Origin: Undibacterium sp. CCC3.4
GTDB lineage: Bacteria; Pseudomonadota; Gammaproteobacteria; Burkholderiales; Burkholderiaceae_D
Assembly (NCBI RefSeq): GCF_034347425.1
Contig: NZ_CP133779.1
Location: 3,162,001 to 3,226,000, forward strand
Length of the DNA stretch: 64,000 bases
Direction of reading: 5' to 3'
Positions 36,539 through 45,488 of the stretch are shown piece by piece (positions within the stretch are counted from its first letter, which is position 1; the number at the start of each line of letters is the position of its first letter). The notes below the pieces were generated by a model. The model worked only from the letters and a program-made list of their open reading frames with translations, had not been told where the DNA came from and searched no databases. The position numbers and the translations under genes are program-made.

Positions 36539-36563
36539 CGACCAGTGCTGCGCTCACTGGTCG
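36539..36563. terminator. Hairpin between flgL and a convergent gene
   Basis: CGACCAGTG and CACTGGTCG form a perfect 9-bp stem around the 7-base loop ctgcgct, just after the flgL stop. It is followed by a modest T-rich stretch. It could end both flgL and the convergent small gene. Confidence 0.6.
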
Positions 36564-36567
36564 AGCT

Positions 36568-36834
36568 TCAAATCTTTTCCATCTCTTCCGAATCAAGCCC
36601 GATTACATGGGTTTGCAAAATACCGTGTTCATCATGCCACTCGCGCATGACGCAGGGGTAGCCATCTTCATCGAGCGCGATGACTTTAAAAAATTGTCCG
36701 GCCATCGATTCGATCAGTATTCTTTCCTCTTCCGGAAAGCTTTTGATGAAGGCGGTGCTCAAGCTGAGCACGCGCACGATGTCACCGACGGCGACGGCTT
36801 GATTTTTAGAATCGAGAATAGGAGAGATGCTCAT
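36568..36834 (-). CDS. Small acidic hypothetical protein
   Basis: An 88-residue protein from the ATG at 36832-36834 (MSISPILDSKNQAVAVGD), preceded by a plausible ribosome site; the open frame extends 14 codons further upstream. The sequence shows a beta-rich fold pattern (VGDIVRVLSLS, QFFKVIALDEDGYPCVM, HVIGLDSEEMEKI) suggestive of an SH3-like or nucleic-acid-binding barrel. No family is recognised. It is convergent with flgL. Confidence 0.6.
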   Translation of the reverse strand: MSISPILDSKNQAVAVGDIVRVLSLSTAFIKSFPEEERILIESMAGQFFKVIALDEDGYPCVMREWHDEHGILQTHVIGLDSEEMEKI

Positions 36835-36882
36835 GCTTTTTCTGGTAAATAGATAGGTGTGCCATTGTAAGGCCAATCGGGA

Positions 36883-36919
36883 TCAAAAAAGCGGATGCGA
36901 GTTGGGCTCGCATCCGCTT
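36883..36919 (-). terminator. Rho-independent terminator of the OPT transporter gene
   Basis: AAGCGGATGCGA and TCGCATCCGCTT form a perfect 12-bp stem with the loop gttgggc. On the minus strand the stem is followed by a run of T (the AAAAAA at 36885-36890 of the plus strand), just past the stop of the OPT gene. Confidence 0.85.
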
Positions 36920-36949
36920 ATTGTTTGCTGCTATTGCTTTTTTGTGTGC

Positions 36950-39208
36950 TTACGACGCAGCACGATTTTTTTCGCGCCCGACCCAGTACAACAGGCCGGC
37001 GATGAGCAGATACGGAATCATCGAGAGCGCATCGGCATGGCTGCCTTGGAAGAAAGGGTTATGCGCCAGCGCCCAAGTTTCCAGTGCCTTATCGACATGG
37101 CTCAGGAGCCCGGCGGAAAACGCAATCACAATCCCGGCCAAGGCCCCGCCGGCAATATAACCGGACGACAGCAACACGCCGGCACTGCGGTCGCCGGCTG
37201 CTTGCATTTGTTCCGGGTTTAAATCGCGGTATTGCGCCAGCTTGCTGTTACGGCGGTCAACCAACCAACGTATCATGCCGCCGATGAACAGCGGTGTCGA
37301 CGACGACAGGGGCAGATACACGCCGACGGCAAAGCCGAGAGAAGGAATGCCGACCATTTCCAGAATCAGCGCGATCACCACACCGAAGAGCACCAAGGTC
37401 CACGGTAACTGGCGGTCGAGAATGCCTTTGATGATATACGACATCAAGACTGCCTTAGGGGCGTCGTACTTGGTCACTTCACTGCCATCGGGACGTTGCT
37501 TGTAACTGCCGTTGATGCCGGGATCGACCAAGTACACGACGTTGCCGTCGGCAGCCACCAAGTATTTGCCGGCCGGTGCGCCGACCGTATCGGTTTTATG
37601 CCAGACCCGATACACGGCATGGTCGGTTTCGGCTTGCGGGCCTTGTAAAGCGGCCGTTTCGCTTAAGCGCGCCGCATCGGTTTGCAAGCCCGCGGCAATT
37701 TGAGCAATCGGTACATACACCGTGCCGGCATCATTGAGTTTCAACAGGATAGGGCCAAGAATCAAGGCCGATGACAAGGCACCGGCCAGAATCGCATATT
37801 GCTGCAAACGCGGGGTGGAACCGACCAAAAAACCGGTCTTCAGATCTTGCGAGGTGGTGCCGGCATTGCTACAGGCGATGCAGACGATGGCCCCGACCGA
37901 GAGGGCGGTGACGTAGTATTGCCCACCGGTCCAACCCATCAACAAGAAGATCAAACAGGTAAATAACAGCGCGGCGACGGTCATGCCCGAAATCGGATTG
38001 GATGAAGAACCGATTTCACCGGTCAAGCGGGACGAGACGGTGGAAAATAAAAAACCGAACAACAGGATCAGCAGCGCACCGAGAAAATTCATGTGCAGCG
38101 GGGCAGAGAAGGTGATGACGGCGATAATCGCCAGCACGCCGATGAACACCCACTTCAGTGGAATATCCTGTTCGGTACGCGGCATGGCCGTGTTGCGGGC
38201 AGTTTTTTGTTTGCGCAAACCCGACAAACCGCTGCGCATGCTGCGCCAAATCGTCGGCAAGGCGCGCAGCAAGCTGATCAAGCCGCCGGTGGCGACGGCA
38301 CCGGCACCGATATACAGCACGTAGGCGCTGCGAATATCATGCGGATCCATGCTGCTGATGAGCTTGGTGGCCGGCGCCAGTGGAACGCTGAGCGAATCGC
38401 CGAAAAATTTGATCAACGGGATCAGCAACATGTACGACATCACCCCGCCGGCGGCCATGCCAGCGGCAATGCGTGGGCCGATGATGTAACCGACACCAAG
38501 CAACTCGGGGGAAATTTCCGCGCCCAAGGAAGCGCTCTTGAGCGGCGCACCGAACACCACTTCCGGCGTGTCTTTCCAAGCTTTCAGAGCGACATTGACG
38601 ATTTTATACAGCAAGCCGATGGCAAAGCCTTTGAAAATAATTTTGGCGCGCTGATTCGCATCTTCCTGCGCATGCGGATTGCTGTTTTCACCGGCAGCGG
38701 CACGCGAAGCATCGGTGGCGGCGGCTTTCAATACTTCGGCGCAGGCCGTGCCTTCCGGGTATTTCAATTGACCATGGTTTGCTACAATCATGGTGTGGCG
38801 CAGCGGGATCATCAGCAAGATACCGAGCAAACCGCCGAGGCAACCGACCAGCATCACACGCGATATCTCGAGGTCGAAACCGAGAATCATAATGGCAGGC
38901 ATGGTGACGCCCAAGCCGAATGCCAGCGATTCACCGGCCGAGCCGGCGGTTTGCGTGATACTGTTTTCGAGGATGCTGGAATCGTTGGCACCGAATTTGT
39001 TGAAGAGCCGGAACAAGGTGATGGCGATTACCGAGACCGGAATCGATGCGCTTACAGTCAGACCGACTTTGAGCACTAAATACAGCGAGGAAGCGCCGAA
39101 AATCATCCCGAGGATGACGCCCATAATCAAGGCGCGCGGCGTCATCTCCGGCAGTTGGGCCGCTGCCGGTATATACGGTTGAAATGATTCGGATGGAGGG
39201 TTTGACAT
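36950..39208 (-). CDS. OPT-family oligopeptide or metal-chelate transporter
   Basis: A 752-residue inner-membrane protein of the oligopeptide transporter (OPT) family with roughly 14-16 hydrophobic segments. Segments such as PRALIMGVILGMIFGASSLY, the conserved NPISGMTVAA and CSNAGTTSQDLKTGFLVG are typical. A hydrophilic insertion at ~515-605 (RVWHKTDTVGAPAGKYLV region) faces one side of the membrane. The start at 39208 (MSNPPSE) is preferred; an upstream ATG at 39256 would add 16 residues. It stands alone. Substrate (peptide or metal-siderophore) is unknown. Confidence 0.9.
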   Translation of the reverse strand: MSNPPSESFQPYIPAAAQLPEMTPRALIMGVILGMIFGASSLYLVLKVGLTVSASIPVSVIAITLFRLFNKFGANDSSILENSITQTAGSAGESLAFGLGVTMPAIMILGFDLEISRVMLVGCLGGLLGILLMIPLRHTMIVANHGQLKYPEGTACAEVLKAAATDASRAAAGENSNPHAQEDANQRAKIIFKGFAIGLLYKIVNVALKAWKDTPEVVFGAPLKSASLGAEISPELLGVGYIIGPRIAAGMAAGGVMSYMLLIPLIKFFGDSLSVPLAPATKLISSMDPHDIRSAYVLYIGAGAVATGGLISLLRALPTIWRSMRSGLSGLRKQKTARNTAMPRTEQDIPLKWVFIGVLAIIAVITFSAPLHMNFLGALLILLFGFLFSTVSSRLTGEIGSSSNPISGMTVAALLFTCLIFLLMGWTGGQYYVTALSVGAIVCIACSNAGTTSQDLKTGFLVGSTPRLQQYAILAGALSSALILGPILLKLNDAGTVYVPIAQIAAGLQTDAARLSETAALQGPQAETDHAVYRVWHKTDTVGAPAGKYLVAADGNVVYLVDPGINGSYKQRPDGSEVTKYDAPKAVLMSYIIKGILDRQLPWTLVLFGVVIALILEMVGIPSLGFAVGVYLPLSSSTPLFIGGMIRWLVDRRNSKLAQYRDLNPEQMQAAGDRSAGVLLSSGYIAGGALAGIVIAFSAGLLSHVDKALETWALAHNPFFQGSHADALSMIPYLLIAGLLYWVGREKNRAAS

Positions 39209-39353
39209 GGGAAGACCTGGTTTGATGCTCGAAAGATTCATTGCCGTAGCGATCATGAACCCGCTTGCGTGCCGCGTTGTGCCGTGCCCGCTCGTTAATA
39301 TATTACAGAGCGGGCATTATCTCGCTTTTAATCACACACTTGCAATCGAGAAA

Positions 39354-40643
39354 TCAGTTTTGTGGCATTTCCGGATCAGATTTAAGCTCAGGCAGCACGC
39401 GAATTGAGCGTATCGCCGGATGATGCCAAGCGATCAGGGCTAGCAGTAAGGCACCGCCGCCGGCAAACCCGAGCGCCGCGCGCAAGCCGGCATACTGGCC
39501 GATCCAGCCACCGGCGAGTGCGCCGGGGCCGGCTGGTATCAAGATGAGCCAGCGCATGGTACTGGTCATGCGGCCGAGCAGGGGTGCCGGCGTCACCGCT
39601 TGACGCAAGGCCAGAAAATTGATGAAAATCAGCACGCCGCCGGTCGCGAAGCACATCAGCATGAAGCCGAACACGGCAATCCCGCGGCCATCGGCCGGCG
39701 CGACGGCCGCCAAACTCCAGCCCAGCCCGCACAGGCCGATGCCGAGCACCATGCAAGGGCCAGGTCCGAGTTGGCGACTGATGCGGTAGCCGAACAGACT
39801 GGCCACGATCGTGCCCATACCCATGCCCATATAACTGAGACCGACCGCTTGCTCGGATAAGCCGAGCACGCGCGTGGCAAACAGAATTTGCACCACCAAG
39901 GCGGCATTATAAAAAAATTGCCAGGCACCAACTGTGCAGGCCAGCGCGATCAGCAAGGGCTTATGCGCAACAAATTGGACTCCGGCTTTCAGGTCGCCCC
40001 AGAAATGGCTGTCACTGCGCGCTGGAGTTGTCTCTTGCACACGGATGCCGCGTAGAATCACGGCCGAGCTCAGCAGTAGCAGGGCGTCAGCAATCAGGGC
40101 GATCGGTGCGCCCAAGATTTTGATCAAGGCGCCGGCCATGGCCGGTCCGGCGACTTCGGCACCGGAACTGGCCAGAGCATTTTTGGCATGGGCTTCGACC
40201 AGTCGCTCGCGCGGCACAATCTGGGTCAAGACGATTTGCGCTGCTGTTCCGGCGACGGTATTGACACAACCGATCAGAAAGCCAACCATATACAACCAGC
40301 CCATCCCTACCCAGCCCAACCACCACGCCAGTGGCACGCTGAGCACGGCCAGCGCGATCAGGCTTTCGCCGGCCACGTAGACGGGCAATTTGCGCACGCG
40401 GTCCAGCCACACACCGGACGGTAGCGAGAGCAAGACAAACGGCAGCGTTTCCATGAAGGTCAGCAGACCCATTTGCGTCGCGCTCGCATGTAACATCACT
40501 GCCGCCGTCAGCGGCAAAGCCAGCATGGTGATTTGCGCACCGAAGCTGCTGATGAGTATCGAGCTCCATAAGCGCCGGTATACATGATCGTGAAACAGAT
40601 CGTTGGCCGGCAGTGTGAATCTTCTTTGTATGAAATTTTTCAT
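39354..40643 (-). CDS. Major facilitator superfamily exporter
   Basis: A 429-residue MFS protein with about 12 transmembrane segments. The block LPFVLLSLPSGVWLDRVRKL between TM2 and TM3 is the MFS motif A region. Overall pattern (SSFGAQITMLALPLTAA, VPRERLVEAHAKNALASSGAEVAGPA) resembles EntS-type or macrolide-efflux-like exporters. The ATG at 40643 gives a short basic N-terminus; the frame is open 26 codons further upstream. No regulator is adjacent. Substrate unknown. Confidence 0.85.
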   Translation of the reverse strand: MKNFIQRRFTLPANDLFHDHVYRRLWSSILISSFGAQITMLALPLTAAVMLHASATQMGLLTFMETLPFVLLSLPSGVWLDRVRKLPVYVAGESLIALAVLSVPLAWWLGWVGMGWLYMVGFLIGCVNTVAGTAAQIVLTQIVPRERLVEAHAKNALASSGAEVAGPAMAGALIKILGAPIALIADALLLLSSAVILRGIRVQETTPARSDSHFWGDLKAGVQFVAHKPLLIALACTVGAWQFFYNAALVVQILFATRVLGLSEQAVGLSYMGMGMGTIVASLFGYRISRQLGPGPCMVLGIGLCGLGWSLAAVAPADGRGIAVFGFMLMCFATGGVLIFINFLALRQAVTPAPLLGRMTSTMRWLILIPAGPGALAGGWIGQYAGLRAALGFAGGGALLLALIAWHHPAIRSIRVLPELKSDPEMPQN

Positions 40644-40912
40644 GATTACGCTGATAATGCAGGGGGTGGTGCTTTGCGTCGCTCGCCCTTGCTGCCATAC
40701 TAAGGCCAGCGCCGACGGCATCTGGGCTTGCTTGGTTCGATGTTTTTGCGCGCAGAAAAGCGTATGGCTGGCAGGAAATTTACCAGCGAATTTTATGATG
40801 CTATTTTTTTAATTTGGTTCCGTCAAATGAAAAGTTATTTTCCTTTGAATTGACGCTTAGCGCCGCGCCCGAATGGCCCGCGCAATTTGACGGCACACCG
40901 TGGATTGAGACG

Positions 40913-41788
40913 ATGTTTGAAAAACCTGTAGTAATGATCGATTTTGAAACCTCCGGCATGAGTCCGGATCAAGGGGCCCGTGTCACCGAAGTGGCGGCGT
41001 TGCGCATACAGGGCGGGGTGGTGACGGAACGCTTTGTATCGCTGATCAATTGTGGCGTTCGTATTCCGGCTTTCATCACCGAATTGACCGGGATTACCCA
41101 ACAGATGGTGCAAAAGGCACCGCCAGCCGATGTTGTTATTCCACAACTCGTTGACTTCATCGGCAGCGACGCCTTGGCGGCCCACAATGCCAGTTTTGAT
41201 GAAAAATTTTTATTGGCCGAAAGTGCCAGACTGGGTCTGTCGACGCGTCACACCGGCTTGATTTGTTCGGTCAAGCTGGCGCGGCGCATTTTCCCTGGCT
41301 TGCCGAGCTATGCCTTGGGACGCTTGGCGCAGTCGCTCGGCATCCGCTTCGCCGGCACGGCGCATCGGGCCGAAGCCGATGCCGAAGTGGCGGCGCAATT
41401 GCTGCTGGCGGTGGCCAAGCGCTTACAACAACAGTATCGCGCCAGCGCGGTCGATCCACACTTGCTGGTGGCGGTGAATAAATTGAGTGCGGCGAAAGTC
41501 GATGACTACCTCAATAAGCATTACCAGTCCAGAGTCAGCGTCGCCGCCGCCGAGACGGCGACGACCCCGACCCCGGCACCCTTGCTGGCCGGGCAGCGCT
41601 TTCGTCACTACAAAGGCGGCATTTATGAGTTTGTCTGTGAGGCGACCCAAGAAGCTGATCTCAGCGCGGTGATCGTGTACCGCAGCGCTAATGGGCGAGT
41701 GTGGACCCGACCGAAAACGGTATTTTTTGAAATGCTCGACATCGATGGTCGCCGCGTCCAGCGTTTTGCGCCAACCACAGCGAGCTGA
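40913..41788 (+). CDS. DEDDh exonuclease with C-terminal DUF1653 domain
   Basis: A 291-residue protein. Residues ~1-170 form a DnaQ-like 3'-5' exonuclease with the acidic motifs MIDFETSG, HNASFDEKFL and HRAEADAE (His and Asp). Residues ~225-285 form a DUF1653-type domain (AGQRFRHYKGGIYEFV, then YRSANGRVWTRPKTVFFE). The start at 40913 places the first catalytic Asp near the N-terminus; an in-frame TTG at 40814 would add 33 weakly conserved residues. It may act in DNA repair or RNA trimming. It is the only gene of its unit. Confidence 0.85.
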   Translation: MFEKPVVMIDFETSGMSPDQGARVTEVAALRIQGGVVTERFVSLINCGVRIPAFITELTGITQQMVQKAPPADVVIPQLVDFIGSDALAAHNASFDEKFLLAESARLGLSTRHTGLICSVKLARRIFPGLPSYALGRLAQSLGIRFAGTAHRAEADAEVAAQLLLAVAKRLQQQYRASAVDPHLLVAVNKLSAAKVDDYLNKHYQSRVSVAAAETATTPTPAPLLAGQRFRHYKGGIYEFVCEATQEADLSAVIVYRSANGRVWTRPKTVFFEMLDIDGRRVQRFAPTTAS

Positions 41789-41833
41789 GGCGCTTCCGTG
41801 CGAAAATAGACAGCTATTTGAGGAGTGATGCTG

Positions 41834-42634
41834 ATGAAACGTCTTATTTTTTCCGCCTTGGTGCTGCTGGCATGGAGCAGCGCCGCCTCCGCTCTCGAAG
41901 TGGTGCGCCTGTCAACTACCACCAGTACCGACAATTCCGGTTTGCTGACGGTGCTGTTGCCGGCATTTGAAGCCAGCACCCATATCAAGGTACAAGTCAT
42001 TTCTGTCGGTACCGGCAAAGCACTTGAGTTGGCCAAGAATGGCGACGTCGATGTCGCCTTGGTCCATGCGCGCGCAGCCGAAGATCAATTCGTCGCCGCC
42101 GGCCATGGGGTCAATCGGCGCGATGTGATGTACAACGATTTCATTCTGGTCGGCCCGAGCGCCGACCCGGCCGGCTTGCGCGGCGAGCATGAACTGATGA
42201 GCGGTTTGCGTAAGCTCGTCGCCGCTAAAGTAAAGTTCGTTTCGCGCGGCGATCAATCCGGTACCGATCAAATGGAGCGCGCGTATTGGCAGCAGGCCGG
42301 CGTCAAACCGAGCGGCAGTGCGTACATTTCGGCTGGTCTTGGTATGGGCGAAGTATTGACCATGGCAGCCCAACTCGATGCCTACACCTTAACCGATCGT
42401 GCCACCTTCGCTGCCTATAAAGCCAAGACCGGCTTGGCCGTGCTGCTCGAGGGCGATCCGAAGATGTTCAATCCCTACGGTATCATTGCGGTTAATCCGG
42501 CGAAATACAAAGACATCAATTTTCATGGTGCCAGCGCCTTGATCGAGTGGATCACTTCGGCCGAAGGGCAGAGTAAGATCGCCAGCTTCAAGCTCGACGG
42601 TCAGCAATTGTTTTTCCCTTCGTACAAAAAATAA
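41834..42634 (+). CDS. Periplasmic substrate-binding protein of tungstate/anion type (TupA-like)
   Basis: A 266-residue secreted protein with a signal peptide (MKRLIFSALVLLAWSSAASA). Immediately after it comes LSTTTSTDNSGLL, the anion-binding segment of TupA/WtpA-like tungstate-binding proteins. Further conserved stretches are DVALVHARAAEDQFV and FVSRGDQSGTDQMER. AGGAG lies eight bases before the ATG at 41834. The permease (tupB) and ATPase (tupC) genes are not adjacent, which is unusual. The next gene encodes a subunit of a molybdenum-type hydroxylase, so a link through molybdate or tungstate supply is plausible. Confidence 0.85.
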   Translation: MKRLIFSALVLLAWSSAASALEVVRLSTTTSTDNSGLLTVLLPAFEASTHIKVQVISVGTGKALELAKNGDVDVALVHARAAEDQFVAAGHGVNRRDVMYNDFILVGPSADPAGLRGEHELMSGLRKLVAAKVKFVSRGDQSGTDQMERAYWQQAGVKPSGSAYISAGLGMGEVLTMAAQLDAYTLTDRATFAAYKAKTGLAVLLEGDPKMFNPYGIIAVNPAKYKDINFHGASALIEWITSAEGQSKIASFKLDGQQLFFPSYKK

Positions 42635-42676
42635 ATCGCAGCCGGCCACCGGCCGTCACGCTACTCAGGAGATCTC

Positions 42677-43141
42677 ATGACCACCAGTCTGCACGTCAAT
42701 GGCACAGCAGTCCAATGCCAATCCGAAGCCGATACGCCCTTACTCTGGGTATTGCGCGATGAATTGGGTCTGATCGGTACCAAATTCGGCTGCGGTGCCG
42801 CCTTATGTGGTGCCTGTACCGTGCACCTCGATGGTGTTGCCGTGCGCAGTTGCCAGTTACCGCTGGAAGCCGCTGCCGGTCATCAGGTGGCCACCATCGA
42901 AGCCTTGGCGGGTACTAAAGGCCAGGCCTTGCAGCGCGCTTGGATCAAGCATGATGTGCCGCAGTGCGGCTATTGTCAGTCCGGTCAGTTGATGAGTGCG
43001 GCAGCGCTGTTGGCCAGTAATCCGCAGCCCGATGATGCCGCCATCGATGCGGCGATGAGTGGAAATATCTGCCGCTGTGGTACGTATAACCGGATTCGTG
43101 CTGCCATCAAGACGGCCGCGGCTGAAATGCGCGCGACGTAA
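42677..43141 (+). CDS. iorA: 2Fe-2S small subunit of a xanthine-oxidase-family hydroxylase (isoquinoline 1-oxidoreductase alpha type)
   Basis: A 154-residue two-cluster ferredoxin-like subunit. The N-terminal plant-type 2Fe-2S domain has [16 protein letters not shown] plus a later Cys in RSCQLPL. The C-terminal helical 2Fe-2S domain has CGYCQSGQ and [12 protein letters not shown]. Such subunits pass electrons from a molybdopterin subunit of ~700 residues. That subunit is not encoded here: a convergent unrelated gene follows 25 bp later. Either the partner is elsewhere or the operon was truncated. It has AGGAG before the ATG. Confidence 0.88.
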   Translation: MTTSLHVNGTAVQCQSEADTPLLWVLRDELGLIGTKFGCGAALCGACTVHLDGVAVRSCQLPLEAAAGHQVATIEALAGTKGQALQRAWIKHDVPQCGYCQSGQLMSAAALLASNPQPDDAAIDAAMSGNICRCGTYNRIRAAIKTAAAEMRAT

Positions 43142-43143
43142 AA

Positions 43144-43169
43144 AATGCCGAAGCGCGCGATTGCGCTTA
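43144..43169 (-). terminator. Possible terminator for the coiled-coil gene
   Basis: AAGCGC and GCGCTT form a 6-bp stem around gcgatt. On the minus strand, after the stem, come cggca and a run of T. The stem overlaps the last codons of the minus-strand gene, so it is only tentative. Confidence 0.3.
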
Positions 43170-43556
43170 CTGCATTGATGGGGTTTGCTGCGGCGTGGCC
43201 GCCGGTAGCGGCTGCGCCGCTTGACTGAGGTAAGTTACTGGCTCAGTGACTTGTTGCGCAGTAGCCTTTGGCCTGGCATTATTGAGAGCAAAACTCATGA
43301 CCGTGATCATCGCAACACCCAGTGCTGCCGCGGTAGCGATCATCCATTTAATCATGTCGGCGGTATTTTTATGCATCTCTACACGCAAGATGTCGGAGCT
43401 TTTTTGGATATCAGAGCGAATTTCCGCAAATTTTGCATCGACGCTTGAAAATTTGGCGTCGATTTTTGATTCTAAAGACAATATCCTGCCATCTATCCGT
43501 GTTTCTATGGTCTCAAGCCGTGAGTCTAAAAGTTCGCTAGTCACCGTAGTCATCAT
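43167..43556 (-). CDS. Small coiled-coil membrane protein
   Basis: A 129-residue protein. Residues ~8-65 are a heptad-rich coiled coil (LDSRLETIETRIDGRILSLE, SKIDAKFSSVDAKFAEI). One transmembrane helix lies at ~70-90 (MIKWMIATAAALGVAMITVM), and the C-terminal tail is Ala/Pro/Gln-rich. The layout resembles DUF1640-like coiled-coil membrane proteins. Two adjacent ATGs (43556 and 43553) are possible starts. A duplicated copy of the 5' end lies directly upstream as a nine-codon ORF. Function unknown. Confidence 0.65.
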   Translation of the reverse strand: MMTTVTSELLDSRLETIETRIDGRILSLESKIDAKFSSVDAKFAEIRSDIQKSSDILRVEMHKNTADMIKWMIATAAALGVAMITVMSFALNNARPKATAQQVTEPVTYLSQAAQPLPAATPQQTPSMQ

Positions 43557-43583
43557 TCAACCATCGCTAGTTACTGTAGTCAT
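43557..43583 (-). CDS. Short upstream ORF (MTTVTSDG) duplicating the start of the coiled-coil gene
   Basis: On the minus strand ATG ACT ACA GTA ACT AGC GAT GGT TGA runs directly into ATG ATG ACT ACG GTG ACT AGC of the next gene. The first 20 bases are nearly identical, with a 30-bp period. The stop codon abuts the downstream start, an arrangement permitting reinitiation. It may simply be a fossil tandem duplication. Confidence 0.35.
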   Translation of the reverse strand: MTTVTSDG

Positions 43584-43770
43584 AATTAAATAATACACAG
43601 ACAGATTTATCTCGTCAAATTTTTTTTAGCCGTCCTGGGTTCCACCAGATAAGGAGTTGATTGCTGCTGCGCGCCCCTATGGCTCCCCTGCCTGTGCGGG
43701 AATAAAGCCGGATTGGACTGCCGATTTCGCGTAAAATCGCAAGCACGATTAATTGGGCAGGAGAATGGCA

Positions 43771-44340
43771 ATGAGCATCAAATCAGATAAGTGGATACGT
43801 CGCATGGCCGCCGAAACCGGCATGATAGAACCGTTTGAGCCAGGTCAGGTACGCGAACGCGCCGATGGCCAGTGCATCGTCAGCTACGGCACCTCCTCGT
43901 ATGGTTACGATATCCGTTGTGCCGATGAATTCAAAATCTTCACCAATATCAACAGCACCATTGTCGACCCGAAAAACTTCGATGAAAAATCCTTCGTCGA
44001 TTTTCGTGGCGATGTCTGCATCATCCCACCGAACTCGTTTGCCTTGGCACGCACCATGGAATACTTCCGTATCCCGCGCAGCGTACTGACCATTTGCCTG
44101 GGGAAATCGACCTATGCGCGCTGTGGCATCATCGTTAATGTCACCCCGTTTGAACCGGAATGGGAAGGTTATGTGACGCTGGAGTTTTCCAATACCACAC
44201 CGCTGCCGGCGAAAATTTACGCTGGCGAAGGCTGCGCCCAAGTGTTGTTCTTCGAAAGCGACGAAGTCTGCGAAACCTCATACAAAGATCGCGGCGGCAA
44301 ATATCAAGGTCAACAAGGCGTGACCCTGCCTAAAACCTGA
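43771..44340 (+). CDS. dcd: dCTP deaminase
   Basis: A 189-residue dCTP deaminase, normal for the family. It converts dCTP to dUTP, feeding dTMP synthesis. Family blocks are [33 protein letters not shown] and [15 protein letters not shown], which includes the catalytic glutamate. The start at 43771 ([13 protein letters not shown]) follows GGAGAA; the frame extends six codons upstream without reason. thyA and folA lie 5 kb away on the other strand. Confidence 0.95.
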   Translation: MSIKSDKWIRRMAAETGMIEPFEPGQVRERADGQCIVSYGTSSYGYDIRCADEFKIFTNINSTIVDPKNFDEKSFVDFRGDVCIIPPNSFALARTMEYFRIPRSVLTICLGKSTYARCGIIVNVTPFEPEWEGYVTLEFSNTTPLPAKIYAGEGCAQVLFFESDEVCETSYKDRGGKYQGQQGVTLPKT

Positions 44341-44356
44341 AGTCATCCCAGTCGAT

Positions 44357-45274
44357 TCAATCCATCTCGGCCAAGGTTTGATGAACAAACGCCGAGAGGA
44401 TCAGTTTCGATTGTGGCGAGACATCGACAAATTCAAAGCCATGACGGAACTCTTTGCCGTTTTCGGTGGCGGCCAGCGAACGCAGCATCACCTTGATGGA
44501 TAAATATTCGTCGCTGCCGGCGGCATTGACTTTGAACTTGATGAAGCCGGTGTCGCCCTTATGGCCGAGTTCTTTCTTGATTAAGCCCGAGGTGCCGCCC
44601 ATGCTGAGATCGCCAAGTACGGCAGTCGCGGTTTGTTCGGGTGCGCCTATGGTGACGGAAGCGATGATTTTCACTACCGCCCGCGCCCCTTGGCGTATTG
44701 TGGTCGAGCGCACCTGTGAGGGATAACTGAGGTGCAGGTAAGTGTGCGGGCTGTAGACATTTTTGATCAATGCCGCTGTAAACGCATAGGCTTTCTTGCC
44801 AGGGAAGGCGCGGATGATGAAGGTTTGCCCCTCGCGCAGGCTGACCGCGCGGCCGTCGATGGTCGGTGCGGTCACCAATAAAGATTTGTTTTTGACATAG
44901 CCGATCAAGCGCACCGTATAGCGCGTCGCTTGTTGGTCGTGGGTTTGCAGATAAAACACTTCGCCGACGGTCCAACGCACACTGTCGAGTTCGATAACCG
45001 ATTCTTTGTTGATCTCTTCGGCAGGTTTCGCTTTGACTTCAGCCACCGGCTCGGCTTGCACCGGCGCGACGATTTTGCCAGGGATGCTGTCCCACAGATA
45101 ATCGGCTTCACAATAACCAACTTCGAGCAAATGCTCGAGCTGTCGCTGATCTTCAATCAGCACGCCGGCCTCGAACAGGATGGCACCATCCTGATTGTAA
45201 ATCGGCCAGCTGATTGTTTGTCCGACGAGAATGTCAGCATGCTTGAGTGACATGAGTCCTTGCAGGTCACTCAT
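44357..45274 (-). CDS. PilZ-domain, YcgR-type c-di-GMP effector
   Basis: A 305-residue protein. An N-terminal domain (~1-100) with a Pro/Ala/Glu linker precedes a YcgR-N-like domain (~100-185) and a PilZ domain (~190-300). The PilZ motif is visible as RQGARAVVK, close to RxxxR, and DLSMGGTSG matching (D/N)xSxxG. Such proteins slow the flagellar motor on binding c-di-GMP. A role in motility is consistent with the flagellar cluster 8 kb away, but it stands alone here. Confidence 0.8.
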   Translation of the reverse strand: MSDLQGLMSLKHADILVGQTISWPIYNQDGAILFEAGVLIEDQRQLEHLLEVGYCEADYLWDSIPGKIVAPVQAEPVAEVKAKPAEEINKESVIELDSVRWTVGEVFYLQTHDQQATRYTVRLIGYVKNKSLLVTAPTIDGRAVSLREGQTFIIRAFPGKKAYAFTAALIKNVYSPHTYLHLSYPSQVRSTTIRQGARAVVKIIASVTIGAPEQTATAVLGDLSMGGTSGLIKKELGHKGDTGFIKFKVNAAGSDEYLSIKVMLRSLAATENGKEFRHGFEFVDVSPQSKLILSAFVHQTLAEMD

Positions 45275-45407
45275 TGAGTTTATCCATCATAAAACCAGAG
45301 CCTTGTATTGATGCTATGAGCTGCGATGGTACTCCAATTCGCGGCGCCGATGAGCCTTGTGCCAAATGATATGAAATGATAAATCAGATGAAAAAGAAAT
45401 GCTTGAC

Positions 45408-45447
45408 AAAAAAATGGATGGGAGAACTTGTTGTTTTCCCATCCATT
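45408..45447 (-). terminator. Rho-independent terminator of the decarboxylase gene
   Basis: AATGGATGGGA (45413-45423) and TCCCATCCATT (45437-45447) form a perfect 11-bp stem. On the minus strand the stem runs into T residues (45408-45414 as A on the plus strand). Confidence 0.85.
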
Positions 45448-45488
45448 AGTTCAGCGTGTAAATGTTAAGCTTGTACGCGCTTGAGCGC

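Noticed and set aside
38093..39079. 328-codon plus-strand frame
   Set aside because: Antisense shadow of the OPT transporter, rich in His, Gln and Arg with no family resemblance.
43142..43166. Remnant of a molybdopterin large subunit after the 2Fe-2S subunit
   Set aside because: Only 25 bp separate it from the convergent coiled-coil gene and no homologous codons are visible.
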